The notes under the pieces: model-generated
What the model was told of the DNA's origin: nothing
Databases searched by the model: none
What the model saw: only the letters and a program-made list of their open reading frames with translations
Shown: positions 13,344-18,748 of the stretch, piece after piece
Layout of the letters: the number at the start of each line of letters is the position of its first letter
Position numbering within the stretch: the stretch's first letter is position 1
Position numbers and translations under genes: made by a program
DNA from: JACOXB01 sp036517755
Lineage (GTDB): Bacteria; Patescibacteriota; Minisyncoccia; UBA6257; Colwellbacteraceae
Reading direction: 5' to 3'
DNA: 23,214 nt
NCBI GenBank assembly: GCA_036517755.1
Contig: DATDUH010000027.1
Coordinates: 1 to 23,214 of the forward strand

Positions 13344-15446
13344 TTACTTTTTCCCCTCGATGATTAATTCCTCGACGCTCTTGGGCACGGTTTCGTAACG
13401 GAGGAATTCCATAATGAACGAGCCTCGACCTTGAGTCATTGATCTTAACTTAGTGGCGTAACCGAACATCTCGGCTAAGGGCACCCTGGCTTCGACCACT
13501 TTCACGTTTCCCCGGTCAGTCATTGATTCAACCGCCCCACGTTTCGAAGAAATATCACCAGTCACTTCACCAAAGAATTCAACCGGAGTGATAACCTGAA
13601 TCCGCATAATTGGTTCAAGAATAATCGGCCCCGCTCGCCTGAAGCCTTCCTGGAAAGCCATCGAAGCGGCAATTTTGAAAGCGGCTTCCGAGGAATCAAC
13701 ATCGTGGAACGAACCATCATAAAGTTCAGCCTCAATATCAATCACCCGATAACCGGCAATCACCCCTTTTTCGAGCACCTCTTTAACCCCCTTTTCAACG
13801 GCCGGAATAAATTCATTGGGAATAGCTCCCCCTTTAATTGCGTTAACAAAAGCAAAGCCAGCACCGCGTTCTAGCGGTTTTAGTCTTAGCCAAACGTGGC
13901 CGTACTGACCTCGACCGCCGGATTGGCGAATATATTTACCTTCAGCTGCGGTCGAGGCTGTAATGGTTTCCCGGTAAGAAACTCTGGGCTGACCAACCGT
14001 TGCCTCAACCCCGAATTCTCGCTTCATCCGCTCGACGAGTACCTCGAGGTGGAGTTCGCCCATGCCCGAGATAATGGTCTCGCCAGTTTCGGGATCCGCT
14101 CCTACCCGGAAAGTCGGATCTTCCTCAGAGAGTTTCCGAAGGGCGGTACCCATCTTTTCCTGATCCACTTTAGTCTTAGGATTAATTTTCTGGTCAATCA
14201 CCGGTTCTGGAAATTCAATCTTCTCCAAAATTACCGGATAGTCAGGATCAGTTAGAGTATCGCCGGTGGTGGTATCTTTCAGGCCCACTAAAGCCGCAAT
14301 TTCGCCGGCGTATATCTCCTCCACCTCTTCCCTGTGGTTCGCATGCATCTTCAAAATCCGACCCGCTCTTTCTTTAGTGTTTTTAGTGGCGTTCAAAATA
14401 TAATTACCGCGGGCGAGAGTCCCGGCATAAACCCTAAAGTAAGTGAGACTACCGACATAAGGATCGGTCGCTATTTTAAAAGCGAGGGCGGTGAACGGTT
14501 CGTCATCGCTTGGTCCTCGGCTTATTTCTTCACCCGACTTTGGTCGAGTCCCCTTAACTGGCGGTAAATCAGAGGGAGCCGGTAAATAATCAATCACGGC
14601 GTCTAAAATTAATTGAACTCCTTTGTTCTTGAGAGCTGAACCACAAAGAACCGGAACCAACCGCACTTCAAGCGAAGCTCTTCTCAATCCCGCTCTTAGT
14701 TCTTCAACGCTGATTTCTTCGCCGCCCAAATATTTATCAACTAGAGTTTCGTCGTGTTCAGCTATCTTCTCGACCAATTCATGACGTCGCCCCTCAGCTT
14801 CCTTAACTAAGTTTTCGGGAATCGGTATTTCCACTACTTTCTCGCCATGATCACCCTCGAATTTAAAAGCTTTAAGCTGGAGTAAATCGATTACCCCTTC
14901 GAAGCTAGACTCGATCCCGATAGGCAGTTGAATCGGAATAGCGTCGGGCGTCAACCTGTCTTTAATTGATTGAAGGCTTTTTTCAAAATTGGCTCCCAGC
15001 CGATCGAGCTTATTAATGAAACAAATTCGCGGTACCTTGTACTCGTCAGCATAATGCCAATTAGTTTCTGATTGGGGTTCTACTCCGGCTACGCCATCAA
15101 AAACTACCACCGCCCCATCAAGTACTCTTAAAGACCGCTTCACCTCAACCGTGAAATCAATGTGACCGGGAGTATCAATAATATTAATCCGGTGCTCATA
15201 GTTTTTGTCGCCGCCTCGATAAGTGGGAATCCAAAAGGTAGTAGTGGCCGCCGAGGTAATGGTAATCCCCCGCTCTCTTTCTTGCTCCATCCAGTCCATC
15301 ACGGCCTCGCCCTCGTGAACTTCGCCGATTTTATGGGAGAGGCCGGTATAGAAAAGAACCCGCTCGGTCACCGTAGTTTTACCAGCATCAATGTGAGCGA
15401 TAATCCCTATATCTCTAACTTTTTCAATTGGATAATTCCTCGGCAT
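13344..15446 (-). CDS. fusA: Elongation factor G
   Basis: GTPase that drives translocation and, with RRF, ribosome recycling. At 700 residues it is full length. G motifs are AHIDAGKT (17-24), RERGITITSAATT, DTPGH and NKLDRLGANF. Domains II-V follow, with recognisable GMGELHLEVLVERMKREFGVEATVGQPRVSYRE and VEPIMRI-like LEPIMRIQVITPVEFFGEVTGDISSKRG. The gene is 18 nt downstream of rpsG in the classical str-operon order. Confidence 0.99.
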   Translation of the reverse strand: MPRNYPIEKVRDIGIIAHIDAGKTTVTERVLFYTGLSHKIGEVHEGEAVMDWMEQERERGITITSAATTTFWIPTYRGGDKNYEHRINIIDTPGHIDFTVEVKRSLRVLDGAVVVFDGVAGVEPQSETNWHYADEYKVPRICFINKLDRLGANFEKSLQSIKDRLTPDAIPIQLPIGIESSFEGVIDLLQLKAFKFEGDHGEKVVEIPIPENLVKEAEGRRHELVEKIAEHDETLVDKYLGGEEISVEELRAGLRRASLEVRLVPVLCGSALKNKGVQLILDAVIDYLPAPSDLPPVKGTRPKSGEEISRGPSDDEPFTALAFKIATDPYVGSLTYFRVYAGTLARGNYILNATKNTKERAGRILKMHANHREEVEEIYAGEIAALVGLKDTTTGDTLTDPDYPVILEKIEFPEPVIDQKINPKTKVDQEKMGTALRKLSEEDPTFRVGADPETGETIISGMGELHLEVLVERMKREFGVEATVGQPRVSYRETITASTAAEGKYIRQSGGRGQYGHVWLRLKPLERGAGFAFVNAIKGGAIPNEFIPAVEKGVKEVLEKGVIAGYRVIDIEAELYDGSFHDVDSSEAAFKIAASMAFQEGFRRAGPIILEPIMRIQVITPVEFFGEVTGDISSKRGAVESMTDRGNVKVVEARVPLAEMFGYATKLRSMTQGRGSFIMEFLRYETVPKSVEELIIEGKK

Positions 15447-15464
15447 TCCTAAATTCGGATCAGT

Positions 15465-15932
15465 CTATCGGGCGAAGTGGGCAAAGGCTCGGTTAGCTTC
15501 GGCCATTCGATGGATGTTTTGTTTTTTCTTAATTGCCTCGCCCTCGTTTTTAGCGGCGGCCATCAATTCTTCGGCCAATTTCGCCGCCATCGGCTTTCCC
15601 TTCTTTGAACGGGCGGTTCCGATGATCCAGCGGCTGGCGAGGAAAAATCTTCGCGCCGATCTTACTTCAACTGGGATTTGATAATTAGCCCCGCCGATTC
15701 GCCGCGAAACCACTTCGAGCACCGGCATCACGTTTTCAAGGGCACGATCAAAAACTTTAAGCGGATCCTCCTTCATCTCGTTTTGAATAATATCCATCGC
15801 TCCATAAATTACCTTCTCGGCTACTGATTTTTTACCTCCCTGCATCAGATAATTAATGAAGCGACCCAAAGCGACGCTCTCGTGAATAGCGTCAGGTTTG
15901 TGGTCCTTTTTATAAACTCGTTTTCTTCTCAT
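15465..15932 (-). CDS. rpsG: Ribosomal protein uS7
   Basis: Head-assembly initiator and str-operon repressor in E. coli. The 155 residues are canonical: MRRKRVYKKDHKPDAIHESVALGRFINYLMQGGKKSVAEKVIYGAMDII, the RRIGGANYQIPVEVRSARRFFLASRWII beta-hairpin region, and the C-terminal KKKQNIHRMAEANRAFAHFAR. The ATG overlaps the rpsL TGA (ATGA). Confidence 0.98.
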   Translation of the reverse strand: MRRKRVYKKDHKPDAIHESVALGRFINYLMQGGKKSVAEKVIYGAMDIIQNEMKEDPLKVFDRALENVMPVLEVVSRRIGGANYQIPVEVRSARRFFLASRWIIGTARSKKGKPMAAKLAEELMAAAKNEGEAIKKKQNIHRMAEANRAFAHFAR

Positions 15933-16345
15933 CGCTTTACCCTTTTAGCCCCGTATTTAGAGCGCTTTTGTTTTCTCCCCTCAACCCCAGCCGTATCAAG
16001 AATACCCCGGACGACGTGATAGCGGACGCCAGGCAAGTCTTTAACCCGGCCGCCCCTAACCAAAACCACGGCGTGCTCCTGAAGATTATGGCCAATACCA
16101 GGAATATAGGCCGTTACTTCCTGGCCGTTAGTCAGCCTTACCCGAGCCACCTTTCTCAGGGCTGAATTAGGTTTTCGGGGGGTGGTCGTAAAAACCTTAA
16201 GGCAGACGCCTCGCTTAAAGGGCGAAGGTGACTGGACCGGTTTGTTTTTAATTACATTAAAGTAGGACCGTAAAGCCGGCGCCTTGGCCTTCTTGGCCAA
16301 CGCCTTTTTTCGGCCTCTTTTAACTAATTGGTTAACCGTCGGCAT
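15929..16345 (-). CDS. rpsL: Ribosomal protein uS12
   Basis: Decoding-centre protein. MPTVNQLVKRGRK is the canonical start. The 138 residues contain RGVCLKVFTTTPRKPNSALRKVARVRLTNG and GHNLQEHAVVLVRGGRVKDLPGVRYH. Two features stand out. About 13 residues (around RSYFNVIKNKPVQ) are inserted before SPFKRGVC. The lysine equivalent to E. coli Lys43 (PKKPNS) is Arg57 (PRKPNS), while the second streptomycin-related lysine in GGRVKDLPG is retained. The predicted transcription start is only about 6 nt upstream, so the mRNA may be nearly leaderless. Confidence 0.98.
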   Translation of the reverse strand: MPTVNQLVKRGRKKALAKKAKAPALRSYFNVIKNKPVQSPSPFKRGVCLKVFTTTPRKPNSALRKVARVRLTNGQEVTAYIPGIGHNLQEHAVVLVRGGRVKDLPGVRYHVVRGILDTAGVEGRKQKRSKYGAKRVKR

Positions 16346-16357
16346 AACGCGGGCATT

Positions 16358-16386
16358 AATATAACAGACAGGAGCGAGAGAGTCAA
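16358..16386 (-). promoter_or_regulatory. Candidate sigma70 promoter of rpsL (str operon)
   Basis: TTGACT (16381-16386, 5/6), 17-nt spacer, TATATT (16358-16363, 5/6). The predicted +1 is near 16351, leaving about 6 nt before the rpsL ATG. This is the main promoter candidate for the whole ribosomal cluster. It lies between the tRNA-Pro gene and rpsL. Confidence 0.65.
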
Positions 16387-16404
16387 TTAGAATAAGGGGT
16401 TTTG

Positions 16405-16475
16405 TCGGGCCGCCGGGAATCGAACCCGGGCTATATGCACCCCATGCATACGTACTACCATTATACGACGGCCCG
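16405..16475 (-). tRNA. tRNA-Pro (anticodon GGG)
   Basis: The cloverleaf folds completely. The 7-bp acceptor is CGGGCCG/CGGCCCG. The D arm is GTA...TAC with GG in the loop. The anticodon stem is TATGC/GCATA with loop ATGGGGT, and the T arm is CCGGG-TTCGATT-CCCGG. Discriminator A73 with a C1-G72 pair is typical of bacterial tRNA-Pro. CCA is not encoded. The 71-nt gene overlaps the 3' end of rpmB by 15 nt and is probably cotranscribed with it. Confidence 0.93.
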
Positions 16476-16685
16476 ACTTCTAGCCCTCCGTAGTTTTAAC
16501 GAAGGAGGGGCGGTTAACTTCTTAAGGCACTTAGTGCAAACTAAGCCCTTTTTACCCGAAGGCAAAGCAGCTTTCTGAAGGTTGGGATATTTTCTCTTTT
16601 TAACAGTCGGGTTATAGTGGCCACGGAGTTTTACTCTTCGACCGACCATCATCGTCCCCTTCCCGCAAATTTCACACTGTTTCAT
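16461..16685 (-). CDS. rpmB: Ribosomal protein bL28, four-cysteine type, with altered C terminus
   Basis: Large-subunit protein near the E site. The 74 residues begin MKQCEICGKG and include RKYPNLQKA and VCTKCLKKL. Cys4, Cys7, Cys50 and Cys53 form a likely zinc site. The normal protein would be expected to end near KKLTA. The frame instead runs through a palindromic repeat (residues ~59-68, APPSLKLRRA) and into the 5' end of the tRNA-Pro gene, adding roughly 15 foreign residues before TAA. A promoter lies directly upstream, divergent from the M50 protease gene. Confidence 0.88.
   Translation of the reverse strand: MKQCEICGKGTMMVGRRVKLRGHYNPTVKKRKYPNLQKAALPSGKKGLVCTKCLKKLTAPPSLKLRRARSRAVV
16483..16511 (-). 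repeat. ORF-embedded palindromic repeat, copy 1 (in rpmB)
   Basis: The + strand reads GCCCTCCG, then TAGTTTTAACG, then AAGGAGGGGC. It differs from copy 2 (17807-17835) at three of 29 positions, all in the central part. The CCCTCC/GGAGGG arms can pair. It supplies part of the C-terminal tail of bL28. Confidence 0.75.
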
Positions 16686-16701
16686 ATTGACTTCCTGGCA
16701 G

Positions 16702-16730
16702 ATATTAGAGGATTTAGGTTAAAATGTAAA
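16702..16730 (-). promoter_or_regulatory. Candidate promoter of rpmB-tRNA-Pro
   Basis: TTTACA (16725-16730, 5/6), 17-nt spacer, TAATAT (16702-16707, the same -10 as at rplC). The predicted start near 16695 leaves a ~10-nt leader with GGAAG as a possible Shine-Dalgarno. Confidence 0.5.
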
Positions 16731-16743
16731 CAAGTTTTACTTG

Positions 16744-16762
16744 TATTGAGCTTGTCGAAATA
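16744..16762 (+). repeat. Junction palindromic repeat, copy F (before the M50 protease)
   Basis: TATT-GAG-CTTGT-CGA-AATA on the + strand. Both arms changed together relative to the other copies (TAGT/ACTA to TATT/AATA), so pairing is kept. The last base of the repeat is the first base of the downstream ATG. Confidence 0.8.
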
Positions 16763-17391
16763 TGACCCCGGAAACCACTATTATTCTCCTTTTTCAGCTG
16801 GCTATTCTGCTTCTTTCGGTGATGCTCCACGAAATTGCTCACGGTCTAATGGCCTTGAAACTAGGCGATCAAACGGCTAAACTGGCCGGCCGCTTGACCC
16901 TGAACCCGGTTAAACACCTAGATCCCGTTGGTTCTTTTTTCGTGCCCTTACTTTTGTTTCTAACTAACTCGCCGGTCATTTTGGGTTGGGCCAAGCCCGT
17001 TCCCTATAATCCAAACCTTTTATTTAAAGATTATAAATACGGACCGCTGAAAGTAGCTTTGGCTGGACCGGCCACCAATCTCTTAATCGCCCTGGTTTTG
17101 GGACTTCTAATGAGATTCGGTGTTGGCTTTTTAAGCCCAGTAGCAGTTTCTTATTTAAGCTCGATCGTTATCCTGAATATCCTGCTTGCCATCTTCAACT
17201 TAATGCCGATTCCGCCCCTTGATGGCTCGAAGATTCTAACTACCTTTTTGCCACCGCGTTATCGCTTAGCCCTTGAGAGCGTCGGCTTTATCGGTATCTT
17301 CGTCGTCCTTATCTTCCTCTTCTTCTTTTTCAACTTCATTATTGATCTCTCCTATTCAATTTTTAATTTGATCGTCGGTCCAGGCGTATGA
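16762..17391 (+). CDS. Site-2 protease family (M50) membrane metalloprotease
   Basis: Predicted intramembrane zinc protease. The 209-residue protein has HEIAHG (His23, Glu24, His27) in the first hydrophobic segment and the second metal-ligand motif NLMPIPPLDGSKIL with Asp154. About five hydrophobic segments are visible (around 8-30, 56-75, 96-118, 129-147 and 171-195). No PDZ domain is present, so it belongs to the minimal S2P type common in Patescibacteria. It overlaps the next gene by ATGA, making a three-gene + strand operon. The substrate is unknown. Confidence 0.92.
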   Translation: MTPETTIILLFQLAILLLSVMLHEIAHGLMALKLGDQTAKLAGRLTLNPVKHLDPVGSFFVPLLLFLTNSPVILGWAKPVPYNPNLLFKDYKYGPLKVALAGPATNLLIALVLGLLMRFGVGFLSPVAVSYLSSIVILNILLAIFNLMPIPPLDGSKILTTFLPPRYRLALESVGFIGIFVVLIFLFFFFNFIIDLSYSIFNLIVGPGV

Positions 17392-17576
17392 AGATTTTAG
17401 AAAAAGAGGATCCAGTCCTTTACCAGTGCGAGGAGTGCGGTTTTCGGTATAAAGAAAAGGAGCTGGCTCTAAAATGCGAGGCCTGGTGCCGGAAGCACCA
17501 AGGCTGTAACCTCGAGATTGTGCGTTACGCCGTCGAATCAGCCGCCCAAGACGAGAATGGCAAAATAAACTTATGA
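17388..17576 (+). CDS. Small cysteine-rich (zinc-ribbon-like) protein of unknown function
   Basis: The 62-residue protein has Cys14, Cys17, Cys30, Cys34 and Cys40 (YQCEECGFRYKEKELALKCEAWC...GCNLEIVRYAVES). It looks like a small metal-binding or redox domain with a C-terminal acidic tail and no signal or membrane segment. It is coupled by ATGA overlaps both to the M50 protease before it and to the CPxC membrane protein after it. A role together with that membrane protein is likely but unproved. I do not recognise a named family. Confidence 0.75.
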   Translation: MKILEKEDPVLYQCEECGFRYKEKELALKCEAWCRKHQGCNLEIVRYAVESAAQDENGKINL

Positions 17577-18331
17577 AATTTCGTACCGTTGTCTTCTATT
17601 CTCTTATAGGTCTCGTTGGGTCCTTGGCGCTCTTTCTCCTCTTTTATTGGAGCCTTAGGTTGAACTCGAACCTCACCCTGCTTGTGAGAAACACTATTGA
17701 TAACCCCGTCTACTTTTGGTCTTATATTTTACTAACCCTAGCCACGATAGTTCTTTTCGGCGTCAATGTCGCGTTCGTAGTTCACCGCTGGCGGAAGTTC
17801 GGCTTTGCCCTCCGAAGCTTTAGCGAAGGAGGGGCCACCGGAGGGCTTAGCTCGGTCATCGGATTTTTTGCTTCAGCCTGTCCTATTTGTGGCTCAACTA
17901 TTCTCGCTTTTCTCGGCGTTGCTGGCGGCTTAGCTGCTTTTCCCTTTAAGGGACTCGAGTTAAAAGCGCTTTCATTCGGCTTGATGGCCTTGCCAATTCT
18001 TTTTATCCGAAAAGACTTGAAAAAACTCAACTGCCTGCCCGCCGAAGCTTCAGCGAAGGCGGGCGGTGATGCCGCCTGCCCCATACCGAAAGATCACACT
18101 TTTAAAAAGAAGGATCTCCCCTATCTTATTCTTTTAACTTCCTTGGTTTTGTCGCTCGTCATAGTTAGCTGGGGCCTCCTCCGCACCGAACCAATCGTGT
18201 TTAACTTCTTGGTGGAGGAGTTCTCTAATCCGACTCGATCCGAGTTTTCTCGTCAAATTTTTAATATAGTTTTAGCCGACGCCTTACCTCGCAATACTCT
18301 TCAAGCCAGCTGTCTTGCCGGCATGCCGTAG
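17573..18331 (+). CDS. CPxC-motif integral membrane protein of unknown function, carrying two repeat-encoded inserts
   Basis: The 252-residue protein has about five hydrophobic segments (around 8-30, 47-70, 92-124, 128-145 and 182-204). The core FFASACPICGSTILAFLGVAGGLAAFPFKGLELKALS holds a CPIC motif at 103-106, which could bind metal or act in thiol redox. Two stretches, residues 79-88 (ALRSFSEGGA) and 155-165 (LPAEASAKAGG), are in-frame translations of palindromic repeats and lie in the loops between membrane segments. The last residues (LQASCLAGMP) run into a palindrome-rich zone, so the original C terminus may be altered. The gene is coupled to the cysteine-rich protein by ATGA. Confidence 0.75.
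   Translation: MKFRTVVFYSLIGLVGSLALFLLFYWSLRLNSNLTLLVRNTIDNPVYFWSYILLTLATIVLFGVNVAFVVHRWRKFGFALRSFSEGGATGGLSSVIGFFASACPICGSTILAFLGVAGGLAAFPFKGLELKALSFGLMALPILFIRKDLKKLNCLPAEASAKAGGDAACPIPKDHTFKKKDLPYLILLTSLVLSLVIVSWGLLRTEPIVFNFLVEEFSNPTRSEFSRQIFNIVLADALPRNTLQASCLAGMP
17807..17835 (+). repeat. ORF-embedded palindromic repeat, copy 2
   Basis: GCCCTCCGAAGCTTTAGCG followed by AAGGAGGGGC. The arms CCCTCC/GGAGGG pair around a GAAGCTTTAGCGAA-type core. It is inserted in frame in the membrane-protein gene and translated as ALRSFSEGGA. Confidence 0.8.
18037..18064 (+). repeat. ORF-embedded palindromic repeat, copy 3
   Basis: GCCCGCC and GGCGGGC arms (7 bp) flank GAAGCTTCAGCGAA. Relative to copy 2 the T-A pair of the arm has become G-C, so the change is compensatory. 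It is translated in frame, in a different phase from copy 2, as PAEASAKAG. Confidence 0.82.
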
Positions 18332-18338
18332 TGGTTAG

Positions 18339-18366
18339 CCTGCCCTAGGTTTAAACCTAGGGCAGG
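18339..18366. repeat. Perfect 28-bp palindrome (first of three)
   Basis: Half-site CCTGCCCTAGGTTT meets its exact reverse complement with no spacer. It begins 8 nt after the stop codon of the CPxC membrane protein. There is no T-run on either side. Confidence 0.9.
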
Positions 18367-18377
18367 AGGATGTTCGA

Positions 18378-18401
18378 GGTGTTATGCTATAGCATAACAC
18401 C
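18378..18401. repeat. Perfect 24-bp palindrome (second of three)
   Basis: Half-site GGTGTTATGCTA is followed directly by its reverse complement. It is 11 nt from the first palindrome and unrelated to it in sequence. Confidence 0.9.
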
Positions 18402-18405
18402 AGAC

Positions 18406-18425
18406 CGCTATGACGCGTCATAGCG
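18406..18425. repeat. Perfect 20-bp palindrome (third of three)
   Basis: Half-site CGCTATGACG with its exact reverse complement, centred on ACGCGT. It is 4 nt from the second palindrome. Confidence 0.9.
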
Positions 18426-18496
18426 CCTATAGATAGTTTGCGTTTACGAGTTTCGGGCTAATTCTATGGATGTAGAGTTCAGAGATTATAAAGCAA

Positions 18497-18568
18497 CGAT
18501 GCTAATATACTAATTTTTACTAATAATACTAATTCGTATAATTCGCATTCATTCGTATATTGGCATCG
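18497..18568. repeat. AT-rich segment bounded by inverted repeats
   Basis: The arms CGATGCTAATATAC (18497-18510) and GTATATTGGCATCG (18555-18568) pair over 14 bp with one G-T mismatch. Between them lie three ACTAAT units and several ATTCG units (ATTCGTATA, ATTCGCATTC, ATTCGTATAT). The function is unknown. It could be a miniature element or a bidirectional end-of-transcript structure. Confidence 0.6.
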
Positions 18569-18586
18569 CTTTGGCCGTACCCAAAT

Positions 18587-18600
18587 AAAAAAAGTCCCGC
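18587..18600 (-). terminator. Intrinsic terminator of the candidate ncRNA
   Basis: The 3' arm GCGGGAC of the closing helix is followed by seven T residues on the - strand. The helix is the 7-bp pairing with the RNA's own 5' end. Confidence 0.65.
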
Positions 18601-18716
18601 TGCTTCACGAATTCCCGGCTTCTTTCAAGGTGGGTGGCCGCAGTTTCGGCCCACGGGCCGAAACAATTAGGCCTCCCCTAAACCACTACTTTGATCCGGA
18701 ATCGTGGAGGCGGGAC
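18587..18716 (-). ncRNA. Candidate structured small RNA, about 130 nt, family not recognised
   Basis: The - strand folds into a long rod. Numbering from +1 = 18716: closing helix 1-7/117-123 (GUCCCGC/GCGGGAC); second helix 11-21/99-111 with two bulges; then UCAA/UUGA (23-26/89-92) and GUGG/CCAC (31-34/80-83). The tip carries two hairpins: 36-40/46-50 with loop GGAGG, and a 9-bp hairpin 53-61/66-74 (GUUUCGGCC/GGCCGAAAC). A TATAAT box sits exactly 7 nt before the first paired base, and the 3' end is a T7 tract. It does not show the SRP apical motif, and it is too short for tmRNA or RNase P. A 6S-like RNA cannot be excluded. Confidence 0.72.
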
Positions 18717-18722
18717 ATACTT

Positions 18723-18728
18723 ATTATA
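18723..18728 (-). promoter_or_regulatory. -10 box of the candidate ncRNA
   Basis: A perfect TATAAT on the - strand. The standard distance places +1 at 18716, the first base of the closing helix. The -35 position at 17-nt spacing (ACAACT) is poor, so an activator or another -35 contact may be involved. Confidence 0.6.
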
Positions 18729-18748
18729 TCAAAGTTTATTGAAAAAGT

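Noticed and set aside
13896..14255. 119-codon + strand frame opposite fusA
   Set aside because: Fully inside the EF-G coding region, with composition of an antisense shadow and no context support.
17782..18084. 100-codon - strand frame opposite the CPxC membrane protein
   Set aside because: It reads the reverse strand of the two palindromic repeats and the gene between them; no independent evidence for a gene.
18587..18716. SRP RNA (ffs) assignment for the structured RNA
   Set aside because: GAAGCAG occurs, but next to the closing helix and not at the apical tetraloop; the conserved SRP loop pair is absent.
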